From contig JALECJ010000257.1 in the NCBI GenBank assembly GCA_023515745.1, forward strand, positions 3,186,118 through 3,250,117: DNA of 64,000 nt. The letters run 5' to 3'. The stretch's first letter is position 1, and each line of letters begins with the position of its first letter. This DNA comes from Amoeboaphelidium protococcarum (lineage: Eukaryota; Aphelidiomycota; Aphelidea). Under the pieces are notes generated by a model. That model was not told the origin of the DNA and ran no database searches. It worked only from the letters and a program-made list of their open reading frames with translations. Shown here in pieces: positions 1 to 11,278 of the stretch. A program made the position numbers and the translations under genes.

Positions 1-660
1 AACTCGGTAAGACGGCGTAAAACTCATTCAACCAATGGTGTAGACTATTCTCTACAGACTGAGAGTAGTTAGAACGATCGAGCTCGACAACGCGCAACAT
101 GCGGCGATGGGGACAATCTGTCAGTAGGTTGATCAGCTCGCGATCCGTTAGCGGACATCCCTCATTCAATGCTGCGTCACTCAGACAGAAAGTAGTTTGA
201 GCGATACGTATTGATTGCGCATTTAAGGAGCAGCTATGAAGACCAATTTGTCTTCACTTAGATCAACCTTCAGTGTTTGAGGGCAAACTTGTCTTCATTT
301 GCTTTGGCTTTACCAATACTTAGTTTGATGGCGTAAACCTCACAGGAACTATGATTTAGACTATGCGCTCTAGACTGAAAGTGAGTTGAATGTAATATCT
401 CGAGAATTGACGAGATGAAGCAATGAGGATAATCTGTACGCAAGTTAATCAACACGCGCCGTAATTGCGTACAAGCTGTCCTCATTCTACTTAGCTTCAC
501 CGAGAGTCAATTCGATGACGTTAAACTCATACCGACTTTGATTCACACTTTCTATGGACTAATTGTAGTTTGGGCGAGAGATTTTTATAATCGACAGCGT
601 GAGATGACTCTGGCGTGATCCAATTTGCTCGCCAAACACGATCAACTTATCAGGTAACTG
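1..660 (-). pseudogene. degenerate leucine-rich-repeat-like coding repeats
   Basis: Three diverged copies of one segment lie near 1-180, 318-480 and 505-660. Read on the minus strand, each gives related peptides such as VVELDRSNYSQSVENS, IKISRPNYNQSIESVN and a third with HSTHFQSRAHSLN. Each is followed by a shared NEFYAV / YEFNVIEL / CEVYAIKL block. The pattern (PLTDRELINLL, LRVVELDRSNYSQS) resembles RNI/F-box-type leucine-rich repeats. The copies sit in different frames, and TGA codons and frame changes separate them (for example at about 280 and 240), so no single intact frame covers the region even with TAA/TAG as Gln. A broken paralogue of an LRR protein family, cut by the window edge, is the simplest reading. 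The family assignment is inference; the repetition is directly visible. Confidence 0.4.
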
Positions 661-1309
661 ACCATATCCATCTGTTTTCGAATGATCTACCAAGGCTCTA
701 ACTATGGACTCTTTCTGATGACTCTGAATATATTACGCACCATGATTGTGTAATCTCTCACGTGTCTTTGTTCAATTAAAGTTAAGGCGCTGGCCCGATG
801 GTTCAGCGCCAATACATTGACTGGTCGTAGCAATGTGCGTTGTTGCCAGTTGATCATATCAATTTTAAAGTGGCTTTACATTGGCTTTGTCTTGGTAACT
901 TCAGAACGCCTCATGCCGGGACATCGTAATCTCTGTCGTTTTGTTCCGTTTCCAAACATCAGTCCACTTTCCCTTCTTTCTTTCTGCCATTGGATTTTGA
1001 AAGTCTTACTACTGTATTAAATCAGATTTTAGCAAGTGTAGTGTTGTATAGTCCAGCTGATTGTTGCTGCTATTGCTCTTGGTAATTGAATCTGTTGTGA
1101 ATGTTTTGCATTCAATCTTTCTGGTTAAAAGGTTGTGCGTGTGTTGTTGCAGGACCTTGCTATTTGTCCAGTATGCATAACTTCAAACGGATGCAAGAGA
1201 TATTGAATATCTATCTATTGCTCCTATGATATGAAGGATATATATGTGGCATGATACAGCTGATATATGCGGGCCATGAAATTTTGTGGTGTCTAATGTG
1301 TCGCATCTC
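661..1309. other. no gene recognised
   Basis: Only short frames and no recognisable protein are visible here. The stretch lies between the degenerate LRR-like repeats and the first broken gene copy. It is probably intergenic or eroded coding sequence. Confidence 0.4.
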
Positions 1310-1480
1310 CAGTCTGTCGTAAGCGCAGTACTGTGTAGTGAGTAAGTGTGTAAGAAACATTACTGTAGTTTTGCGGCCGTTGGTCTCCTCTCTGAGTACG
1401 ATATTGTTGGGCATCATGTCCATCCCATACCTTAGCATCCTATTGTATCCGACAATGGTTATGTTCTCACGAGCAGTGTT
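1310..1480 (+). pseudogene. broken copy of the gene at the right edge
   Basis: This stretch is clearly homologous to 63831-64000 in inverted orientation. Shared words include the CAGTCTGTCGTAAGCGCAGT end and the core around GCGGCCGTTGGTCTC. Relative to the right-edge gene (read on its minus strand), the left copy has extra bases after TGTGTA, so its frame is shifted. It therefore cannot encode the same protein. Homology fades beyond about 1480. Confidence 0.65.
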
Positions 1481-2387
1481 CTTTTGATGAATCATGGCAA
1501 ACGCTGGCTGGCTCGACTTACAGAGTGTGCGCCTGTAAATGCGCCCAGATGCTTGTCACTGTTCTTCAATCTCCTCTTGATCGGTGTGCACGTGAGACGC
1601 CTCACCTCTGGACGCTGCTACAGGTTCAGAGAATATAAGTCCAAGATCGTTCATGGCTGATTGTTTGCAAGTATTGTACCGCATAATACCAGATTTTGCT
1701 ATAGTGGTCACTCGCTTGCTAGAGAGATTTCAAAGCTCTTTTGGCCCTCAATATTTCACTGGTAAGTATTTAAGACGTTCAACTGATGTCAGTGTTGTTG
1801 TGTATTGCTTTGGCTGTGGTATTTCTTAGATTGATGACGCTGTTAGAAATTTGTGAACTGTTCTTTCGATTTACAGCGATTACGCGCGATCTGAACATTA
1901 TTATGACATTTAGATTATTGTATTACCAAGGCTTGCAAAAACTGTCTACAATGTACGTGGCAGTTTGGCGTACGATATTCTACACATAGTCATGGTCCAA
2001 TGAGTGAATAGGGATAGGAGGGAGGAGACAGAGGAGAGAACACAGTTTCTTGCATTGATCGGATCGTTCCATGGCATGCTGAAGAAAGAAGCATTACTGC
2101 TTAGCCATCCAATAGTCTAGCTGAATGTTCTATACGGTAGCTATCCATCAGCTGCCACAACAATGTTGTGCTTGTGAAAGAGAATGCTTCTTTAGTCTCC
2201 TCGTAAGAGTCAATCATACGAACTGTGATAGCCGGTTTGGTGATGCCAAAGTCCATTGGTCAAGGACTGTTAATTAGTGCGCAGTAATATCATCATCTCC
2301 TAGTTTGAAGTAAAGCCAATGTCCATTACTTTGTCGATGTTTAATCTTGGTTGCATCACCGAAGTCGTAGCTAAAGATTACCTTCCA
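1481..2387. other. no gene recognised; eroded spacer
   Basis: No frame longer than chance expectation for a one-stop code gives a recognisable protein. There are donor-like GTAAGTAT words (1763) but no convincing exons. The stretch lies between two broken gene copies and may itself be decayed sequence of the same duplicated locus. Confidence 0.35.
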
Positions 2388-2622
2388 TCCATTGCTGTCT
2401 GTTGCCAGTAGATTTAGTGTATACAATTCAGGCTATACACCGTATATTTGAAGTTGATGAATCAAGTTTACGGAAAGACGCTCTTACAAAGTACAATATT
2501 CTGTTGGATCCGGCGATCATTGTAATTCAGCCAGTCAGATATTAAGGAAGATATCCAGCCATTTGGTTAGTAATTAACAATGCCTTAGAGCGAACAAACG
2601 CTGCTTTATGGTTACCCTGTGT
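2388..2622 (+). pseudogene. broken copy of the 62.3-62.8 kb gene
   Basis: The sequence from GCTGTCTGTTGCCAGTAGAT to GAGCGAACAA and the following ATGGTTACC matches the minus strand of 62366-62600 with many substitutions. A 4-base insertion after GTATACAAT shifts the frame compared with the right-hand copy. The copy peptide (EVDESSLRKDALTKYNILL) is still recognisable next to EVDESSFGKDTLTKHNIQL on the right. It is probably a non-functional paralogue, or an exon-disrupted copy spliced in a way I cannot resolve. Confidence 0.6.
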
Positions 2623-2879
2623 ACTTCTGAGCTGGTGATTGGATCAGATGCATAGCTACGATAGAGAGTCGCGGCCGTGCGGTACACAAGGTGAGATTAA
2701 AAAACTGCTCGCAGTTTACTCCGGCGTGTCTGGTTAAACTCCTCTTGGAAATGCATCTGCTGTTGCTGTAATGATCATATTCTTGAATCCGGAATCATTG
2801 ACTCTGGATATTGTGCGTTGGTACACTTTTACTGCATCTAAATATACGTGATTGACGTTACAGTATTAATTTGGTATGA

Positions 2880-4238
2880 TATTCGTTCAGCGGCCTTGTC
2901 GAATTCTNTCCTGATAAAATTCGCGTATTGCAAGACCAAGTGGAATAATTGATCGCATCCGATGGCAAGAGTTAATAGCTACAACTAAAGCATCTGATAG
3001 ATACGCTGGTTTCCGAGCCTATTGGAGTAATGCTGCTGCATGAGCGTATGTGTGAATCTTATGTCAGAGCTAGAGATTACTTTTTGAAGAAGCCACAGTA
3101 TGATGAAGCGTCTCAATCATGGTCATAAATGTCTTTTATGATCCCATCCGGCGGAGTGATTATTATGGAACCCATCTCTGATTAGATCCTGTACAATGAG
3201 ACTTTGGCCAAGTGTAGATACTGGATCGATCCTGCGTAATCGCATCTTCTCCCTCCACAGAACTATCTCCCATAATAGTAAATTGGTAGTGAACCATAGT
3301 TGTAGTATCATTAACAGTAGCATACAGCTGCTTCTGTCGGTGGGAAATAGATTTATGGAATAGATTTTAGTGGATTTTATGAACAGGCGTAAGACGAAGC
3401 TTTTGGATCTCCGGTCGTAGGCCCGATTGCACCATACCTGATCATGTCTCGTCATTCGTATAAGTAGACTCATGAGCCATTTGTTGTAACTAGAGATCCA
3501 AGCACGTTCCTTAATGGAGTTGTTGAGAATGAAGATAATACCATTAAGAAGTAATCAAAGTACAATAGACATTTGGTGGATTTTACGCGTGTTAAAGTGG
3601 AAGAAATGCACAAGATAGAGATTCCTTTGAGATGGGAGATTGCATACAGTGCACTATTGCATGGTCTTGCGTCATGGTTTGATCTTGTATTCAGTGACAA
3701 GCCGTGTGTGCCACCAGAGTATGCTGATAAAGTTCCGCTTGCCTAGTAGCAGCCAAGTGTTGAAATTTTAATGAGCACTTCCCCATTCCATCCTATCACC
3801 CATTGGTAGTAATTGAGACTCTTGTTTAAGGAACCGCTGGCTGTCAATAAGGGCGATGTTGTTGCCGGTAAGTTGACTATGGTGGTGAATGAGCACAGAA
3901 GTTATGACTTGCAAGCTGAGATTTATGTTGAAGATTCTGCCAATGGTGCGATTAGACGTAACTCTTAGAGATCGGGCTCGTGGAAGTTGCAGGATTAGAC
4001 TTACAACTACAATATCGCGTAATATTACCCTGCACAGCACTAGCCGTAATTCTAATATTAATAATACCAGGACAGTTCTAGTTATAACGCGACTCAATAG
4101 CAGCAGCAAAGTGATGGGTCAACGTTCAACTCTGCCAATGCTCAGCAGTAGTAGTAATACGTGGACGATGAAACTCTGGCAATTGACGAGAATGGACAGA
4201 TTATTGATCAGTCCAAGAGAAAGTACTATTAGATTTGA
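2880..4238 (+). CDS. CARM1/PRMT4-like protein arginine methyltransferase (5' end unresolved)
   Basis: A type I protein arginine methyltransferase transfers methyl groups from SAM to arginines of nuclear and RNA-associated proteins. With TAR as Gln the frame is open to TGA at 4236-4238. It shows the double-E loop (SEPIGVMLLHERM), the HKIEIPLRWEIAYSALLHG / LASWFDLVF beta-barrel segment and the THW motif (PFHPITHWQQLRLLF), all closest to CARM1. The tail is Q-rich, largely TAR-encoded. The SAM motif I (VLDVGxGxG) is not found upstream. An ambiguous base (N, 2908) sits at a probable frame break, because WYDIRSAALSNS before it is in another frame. The 5' end may be spliced, mis-assembled, or truncated by the rearranged region to its left. 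The listed start is only the frame limit. Confidence 0.7.
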
Positions 4239-4768
4239 ATCCTATAAAACGAAGGGTTTTCGCGTTACGCATTTACTTGAAACTTTTAGAATATAGTGCC
4301 AACTATTTTTTATCGAAGATTTTCATTTATTATGGTTCTCATTCCACTTGACCTCTCTCACTTACTCGCTTTGCTCTCCGCTTAGGCCCGCCTGCGTTCT
4401 TTCCGCGCTTTGGTTCTAAAAACTGCCCGATCTCCGCTCTCTCTCTCTCTCTTTCTTTCCTGTCGCAGAGCTGTTGTTGTTTTTTTGCTGTGCTCTGACA
4501 GTTGAGATTTCTTCCTTGAAGGAGCTTTTGCATCACTGGCCAGAATATATATTCATTCCTATTTATATCATCATTCTGGAACTGACTGCATTTTGTAACA
4601 AGATCTACTTTAGGCATCACTCTGCTGAAACCATTTCGCTAATCTTTACATCGAACTGGTCTATAATTTATTTGTCACTTTGAAGTATCTCCTGTCCATT
4701 CATAGTAGTCATATAGTCCACATACGCTTCCTCACACATCATATCGTAGATTTATAGAAGCATATAAT
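4239..4768 (+). promoter_or_regulatory. upstream region with CT tract
   Basis: A 530-base spacer between the methyltransferase and the Q/N-rich gene. It contains a CT-repeat tract at about 4438-4455. Similar tracts lie upstream of several other genes here, so it may belong to a promoter. No ORF is recognised. Confidence 0.35.
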
Positions 4769-6484
4769 ATGACTAATCCATCGAATGTCATTTCTGCTGC
4801 ATCTGCTGCGGGTTCTTCAACTGCCACTGTATCTTAACATTAGTCTGCACTATCTCCCCCTCTCACTACTTATTCTCTCAATCATCATTAGTCTTCATAT
4901 GGAGGCAGTAAGGATGATTCAAGTCTTGATCGAAGGCGGGGATTTAACTGGAATAGTAGCAATAATTATTATAATGGACATGAGCATAATTATCACCATC
5001 ATCACCATAATTAGTATAAATCGAGACACCAATATGGCTACAACAATAACATGTATAGTATGGATTTAGCCAGATCTGAGCGTTTTGCCGTTGGTAGTAA
5101 TAGTCAAAATGACCATAACAAAAATGATAGTAGGTGGAATGGCACTGGGGACAGGCAGAGTAAAAGATGTCCTTCTGATCCATATGTGAATAGTGATCCT
5201 TATCCTCAACAGTATCACAACTATTAGAATGGTACTTATTAGAGCTATAATTAGCGACATAACTATTCTGCATACTCTCAACCATACAATTATGGTAACG
5301 GTTATTAATCATATGGTGGCAATGGCTATTCTTACAATGGTCATAATTAAGGTTCTAATTTTTGGAAGTCCAACAGTCATGGCGGAGGCAAATCGTATAA
5401 TGGATAATCTTCTCCAATGGACCGATCCGATCAACAGAGATCTTTGAATAATTCAAAGTCTTTTGCTTAATAGCATTAGTCTTGTCGGGGCGCTGTATAA
5501 TCTGGCGGTTAGCAGCCATCGAAAGAGCAGGTACGTTGTGGCTCTAGTGGCGGTAGTAGTGTTTAATAGTTATAATCAAGTCAGTAAAAGGGATTCTAGA
5601 ATCAAAAGTCTTCGCCTTTGAATTATAAGGCCATTTCTGAATCTAGTTCGAATCGACACCACAATAATAACAAAAAGACAAATGCTGGCAACAATAAGAA
5701 GAGAAGAGCCTCGCTTAATGAGGATGATTTGAACAAGTAAATGGCTGCCGTCAGTGTTAAGGATTAGATTTATCGGCATAAAGAGAGCGATTTTCCTCTT
5801 CTGAAGACTTCTACCACGGATTATAACAGTTCGAGCGGAAGTGATTTTGTTCCATTTGGTCAAGATAATGGTGATAATGCTAATAGTAATATCCTCGGTA
5901 ACGGCGTAAATGTATGGAAAACGCCTGCAATGAGTTATTCTAGAATTGTTACGAGTGGTAGGCCTGATGGATAAGGACAGATGGTATAGTCTGCATCTAC
6001 GTAGACACTTTCCGAGTGGCCATCTGTAGATCAGTCTACATAGACACCTGTCGTAGATTATATGGCGGTTGATCCAATGTAAATAGAGTAAGAATTGCCA
6101 TTAGTCTTGGACTAAACACAATCCCCGCAAGTATACAATAATGCTTCTGTTAAACTCAAAAGTCCCGTTCTAGGTGTGCATGATCAATGTCTTTCACCCG
6201 CTTCTGGCTTCCATTTATCTCGATCTGAGTAAAATCTCGTGGGTAGATTACATGAACAACTCAAGGCTGACAATTTTAATCGATGTACCGCGTCAAGAAG
6301 TGGTATCAATTTCGGTAGTGATACATCCAGAGACAGTTATTGTAACCTCATGGATAACCAAGATGATTCGCTGTTACCTGAAGGTGAAGACTATGTCATT
6401 CTGTCCGAGAGTCTTCCCACTGGAATGTTTTCTATTTCTACCCAGACATCTGGTCTGTATCAAGACAAATCTGTGCAATAATGA
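4769..6484 (+). CDS. Q/N/G/Y-rich low-complexity (prion-like) protein
   Basis: A 571-residue protein from the ATG at 4769 to TGA 6482-6484. It is intact only if TAA/TAG are Gln. The first two thirds are dominated by Asn, Gln, Gly, Tyr, Ser and His (for example GYNNNMYSM, HHHHNQ, YGNGYQSYGGNGYSYNGHNQ), and many Gln are TAR codons. The C-terminal third has more ordered acidic/serine stretches and a PVDYMAVDPMQ-like segment. The final codons are CAA TAA TGA, so it ends in two glutamines. No catalytic domain is recognised. Composition resembles RNA-granule or prion-like intrinsically disordered proteins. The SYSRIVTSG / VWKTPAMSYS stretch may be a short linear motif region. Function is unknown. 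Confidence 0.75.
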
Positions 6485-6610
6485 GTTCAACATTATATTT
6501 ATATATGATATATCTACCACATACTTCTCCTGCTAACCGTTAGTTTGAAATTTTAAGTTATGCAATTGTATATACACAAATAGTCATCATCATATTCTTT
6601 AATATCAACA

Positions 6611-7987
6611 TCACCAGGTAGTTATTAGCTCTTCCTTCACAACATTCTTATCTAGAGCATCTTTCAGTGCAGGATAGACTGCAATTGCGAAATTGCTTTT
6701 ACGCTGCAGAATATATTCAATAGTTACTCCATCGCTGTATCCTTCTGGAATTCCCTTGGAAATGCCAGCAAACTTACCTTAGGCGAAGTACTTCTTCGCA
6801 CCACTATTGAAGCCATGAACTGCGTATGATTTGGACCAGTCGAATACTTTAGATTAAGTGGCACGATGCAATGTCGTATTGCCGATAGAACTCTTAGGCA
6901 AATGATAACCAACCAGCTTCTATCTGATTTAACTTTCAACCGATTGCAACTGATCCACAGATAGCTATGTTTACACATTATCAAAATCCAGAGATGACTC
7001 TATGGTATCCTCAGACGTCACATCGGATGTAGAGTTGATGTCATTATCATAAAGCACTTTTAAATCTTTCAAGCTCCACCCAAGTGGAAAGAAGGCATTG
7101 TGATACATTACTAAAACTTCTCTCCCATCACTGCCTGCAGTCTATAAAGTGTCAAACTACATGATACTCTGCACGACAATGTCCAACAATTTAACAGCAT
7201 GAGTGTCCCAAGCACCATTGAAAGCATCGCCTTGTAGTTTACTGTATAACACACCAAGACTACTATTGGGGGAACTCAACCACATTCCACACGCAATCCT
7301 GCCATCAGCCTGATATCCAACCACAGATCGGTATCCGGTGCATCGCAAGCCATCAACTGAACGCAATAGAAAAGAATCGAAATCCAAGTATATTCCACCA
7401 TACTTCATCATTGCCTGAGTGCGCGTAAAATCACTCAAATTCTCAAGTCTCTTGATTTTATATCCCAGTGGTGTCGTATCATTCACCTCAATAAACTTCA
7501 CCTAAACTTACGGATACTGAGTCAGAATTAGGTATGTCCAGTAGGATGGGTACAAGTGCCTGAATAGAGTCCGCGCTTCCTTCTCAGATACTTACATGGG
7601 CATATTGTACACTGCATTTGTGTGTATGTATATAACGTCGGGATTCTGATGAAATGCAGCAGAATGAACACAGAGCCAATCTTTAAATGAGAAGTTGAGA
7701 GAGCTATTTCTGGATGGAGTCACATATGCAAAATTTACGATATTCGGAATGGAGCAGTCTTGATTACTGTTCAAGCAGTTGCGGCAACCAGAGGTGGTAG
7801 ATGGGTGAGATGATGAACTTTACCCAGTTATACTTTGAACAACATCGCGGTAACTAGAACCGACAGACGAGTGTACAATGGTGTGATGTAAAATGCGAGA
7901 CTTGTAAATGAGTGCCATTGAGACCACAATCAAGGCCATAGACAGCAGAACCACATATGCCAAAGACTTTGCCTATTTCGCTGACAT
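6611..7987 (-). CDS. type II membrane glycosyltransferase with DXD motif (GT32/Och1-like)
   Basis: A 446-residue protein in two exons, 7596-7987 and 6611-7559, separated by a 36-nt GT-AG intron (7560-7595). A hydrophobic stretch at about residues 9-28 (VVLLSMALIVVSMALIY) after a short positive N-terminus predicts a type II Golgi anchor. The catalytic segment reads FTRTQAMMKYGGIYLDFDSF, with the DXD metal/nucleotide-sugar motif at about 190-192. This is the hallmark of the 'glycosyltransferase sugar-binding region containing DXD' family (Och1, alpha-1,4-GlcNAc/Gal transferases). A WxxxxAVH-type C-terminal segment follows. Internal TAA/TAG are all sense, and the stop is TGA. Donor and substrate cannot be deduced. 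Confidence 0.8.
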
Positions 7988-9010
7988 GATTGTTGTTGAC
8001 CAGTGAGAGAGAGATGGAGCACAATAATTTATGGCTAGTGCTGACTCACAAAGAGAACAATGAGGGGTATGATTTTTGGAAAGTTTAAATTCCCACTTGA
8101 AACTGCGCGACACCGAACGGCGACGACGATGAAAGAGAATCCTCGTTTGCAATGAAACCACATACGCGTCACGGTCGAATGCATCAAAACTACATATGAT
8201 CTTCTACCTGAATTAGAAAAAGTCTTGCTGGTTAAAATTGCTTTTATCATTTATTTTATATGCTTAATGACGTACTTTTTTCCAAAAATTTTCTGTATCT
8301 TTGTAAATTGTCACGGAATGGCATCAAGAGAGAATGATTTAGTCGAGTGATGACTAGTCACAGTTGATCGACCGAACAATTTACAATTCACTCATAGTTT
8401 TAATTCTGTAAAAACTATTCAATCATTTTAACACGCCATGAATAATGGACAATACTTGAAACGGCATCATTATAACTTACCACTGCCCAAATACATCGAA
8501 TGCATAAAAACTGCAAACGCTCATTACGCGTATGCATCTAAACTGCAAACGGCCTTGTTTCGGACCGGACTAAGAGCTGTTAACAAATTAAAATCTTTAT
8601 GACAATTTTGTATGCTGTATCTCGAAAAAATTTGTCTAAATTTTTTCTGAAGTCTTTTCTAGCAGTCGCATAATAGCCTTACGCGGTAATAATAATCCTG
8701 CGCCATGTGTTTATAGCCAGAACAAACGTAATTTTATGATTATTTTTAGTCTTGAAGCTATAGAAACTTCTAAATCGCTTTGCTACTTATGTAGAATCCA
8801 CATTACTATTAAAGACATATTACAACTTTTAGCTGATATGTTATACCTGAAACGACGTTCCATTATCGCTGCTTAAAACTCGTGAGGACCGATCGGTTTC
8901 GTACAGTGACGCGCTCTGAGACGCCGATTTGATTAAAACTGAACGACCACGATATGCATGGCCAACTTCCTCCAATACATGAGTAAAACTATAAATGAGC
9001 AGATAAAAAT
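7988..9010. promoter_or_regulatory. AT-rich intergenic region with repeated TGCAT/AAACTGC motif
   Basis: No gene is recognised in this 1 kb. A short motif recurs three times: CGAATGCATCAAAACTACAT (8176), CGAATGCATAAAAACTGCAAAC (8497) and TATGCATCTAAACTGCAAAC (8531). The first and third lie next to ACGCGT boxes (8164, 8526). It may carry upstream control for the divergent glycosyltransferase side, or be a relic. Confidence 0.35.
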
Positions 9011-10354
9011 TCATTTATTATGTTCACACTATGATTAGAGCTCTAATAATCTTTTGAAGAGACGATCCAAAGCCAATTTCAAAACTTGATCTTGAGCAGC
9101 GAAAATCATGCGAAACCACCCACTTTCAGAATTGGCGCCATAAAACGCCAGGCTGGATGGTGCAATATACAACTTGCCTTTTTCTATTAGATCCACAAAT
9201 AGGAGGCGTTCTTTAGCTTGCACAGTCATGTCTGCTCGGCGCATTAAATGAATGTAAGGAGACAGGTTTAACCATATGAAGAAGCCAGCCTCAGCCTTCA
9301 CATACTCAATAGCATAACGCGCATCAGTAAGTGATTCATTAAAAGCATCAATACGCTATGTTACAGTCTAGTACGCATTTCGTAGTCTTTACATGTTTGT
9401 ACTGACAAAAGAGTCTACCCATTCTTTGTCTTCTATCATGTCACATATTAGTTTCTATTGGACGGTGCTCACTCCAGTGAAGTAAGACAACACGGCTAGT
9501 CCTTGCATCACCTCCTAATTCAGAGATGCAATTACTCCACATCGAAATCCATTGACGCAAAAATCCTTAGAAAATCCCCATAGAAGATGAACATTTTGAG
9601 GCTTGGTTATCACGTCACCAAAAGTCAAAATAGATTAAAATTTTTACACCTGCAAAGCCTTGTGATCGAATACTGACAGAGCATAAATCTCGTCAACTAC
9701 CAAATGCAAGTCATACTCCTCTGTAAACTTAATCATTGACACCATCTCCTCGGATGAGCGAATGACTCCAAGAGGATTATCAGGATTCATGAGGAGAAGC
9801 GCCTTCACATTAACGCCCTGCGCGACAGAGTCCTTATACACCTTTCGCAATTTGTCCGCATTCAATGCATATCCATCTTCACTACTCAAGGGAACATGAA
9901 TGAGCTTAACATGCGCACGCAACTCAACGTCCATGCAGAATCCACCATAGAAAGGAGTGAATATGAGAACACCATCACCATCATCGCAGAGAACATGGAA
10001 CAGGGACTCGATCGCTGATCCACAGCCATTGTGAATCGACACATTACCAGGTGCCAACTTGAGTTGGTGATGAACTGTAAAGCGTTCATTTATAAAGGAT
10101 GACAGGGATTAGCGTAAGCGGGCTATTCCCAAAAAGTCGTTGTATTTGGTATCCTGTGCCACTATTTCTAGACATTAACTTGACTTAACTTTGGACTGGA
10201 TATGGTCAAACATGAGCTCATTCTCTGCAGTTCCAAGGTTGATACATCCGGCAACGTTTTGATCAAGTGAAAATGGGTCTGCCTTTGCAAGCTGCATCCC
10301 CTCCATCAGACCATAAGGTGTGTTTATCCATTAACTAGCGCGTTTACTTATCAT
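9011..10354 (-). CDS. PLP-dependent class I/II aminotransferase, ACC-synthase-like
   Basis: A 447-residue single-exon protein; ATG at 10354 is preceded in frame by TGA, and the stop is TGA 9011-9013. The fold-type I signatures are in order: NLGTAENEL and YNDFLGIARLRQS near the N-terminus, GNVSIHNGCGSAIESL, the NPDNPLG cofactor/substrate loop, VVDEIYALSVF, the Schiff-base lysine in LLWGFSKDFCVNGFRCG (Lys about 263), and the C-terminal SGWFRMIFA arginine region. This pattern is typical of 1-aminocyclopropane-1-carboxylate synthase-like proteins, which in non-plants are usually aminotransferases or C-S lyases of unknown substrate. No mitochondrial presequence is obvious. Confidence 0.85.
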
Positions 10355-11278
10355 TGGCGTCAATAGTAACTTTCAGAGTTTTGTGATTTGAGTTTATGCT
10401 GGAAAGACGTTTGTGACGGAGACGGACGCGTAAAAGGGACAGATTGTCACGTCAAATTCCGCTTGATTTGCAACATTTGATTGACAACTTCAAATGCTCT
10501 CTCCGAGGCACTGAAGGGTAGTTAGGAAATTGCTTGGTTTCAGAAAAGAGATTTTTAATAGATATAGGGGGTGCCTTAAAATCATTAAACCAATCGCTGT
10601 GATTTTGTTAGGTGTTCGTGACCAGATTGTGACTAAGAATAACCCGTGCATAAGCTGATATCGCTACTCCTTTTAAAGAAGTGCGTAAATTGTTGATGTT
10701 ATTAGCGTGAGTTATGAGTGAATACAATAATATAGCGTCTTTACCCTCCCCTCTGTAAACAATAATGACGCGTAGTTTGAAAATAACTGTAGCCAAATAA
10801 AAGTTTTGATATCCTGCATATAAAAGAGTTGGACGCAAAGCATTTCGATCAGTCTGTCGGTTGAGACATAAATTCGAAAGTTGGTGACACTAAGACCGAA
10901 TAAATGCTAGTTTTGCGGGGAGTGTTGAAATTTTTCCGATCAGTAAACTCGAAACTGGCCGAGTGGCTAACAAGGCCCTGTGGAACGCCGAGTCAGATTC
11001 TAACTGAGTTGTTACAACCATTTTGACAACGCGTGGTTATGCGTTAAGGAAGGTTGCATACATTATGCGCTAAACTTCAGTTATTGAACAAAGCGCACTA
11101 TGATTTAACGGGCAACTCTGCGCAGTCAAGTAAAGCTACCAAGTCAAAAAAAACCTAACTAAATGGATGCTCTTCACTTTTCATTACTATGAATGATGAA
11201 TAGATGTAAATGAAAATAATAAATCTCACAAAACTTTCAGTTTTATGGTGGTATATTTCAGCTATCTTAATCATATTA
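10355..11278. other. intergenic, no gene supported
   Basis: About 920 bases without a convincing coding frame. A tRNA D-arm-like word (TGGCCGAGTGGCTAA, near 10955) lacks a matching T-arm and acceptor stem. Two ACGCGT sites occur (10768, 11029), with a third (10426) near the aminotransferase start. Confidence 0.4.

Noticed and set aside
4944-5312. 122-codon minus-strand frame rich in His/Tyr/Asn
   Set aside because: It is the shadow of the Q/N/Y-rich gene on the plus strand, whose 571-codon frame is complete with ATG and TGA.
10945-11010. tRNA-like box A (TGGCCGAGTGGCTAA)
   Set aside because: No matching box B (GGTTCGAATCC-like) or acceptor stem could be folded around it.
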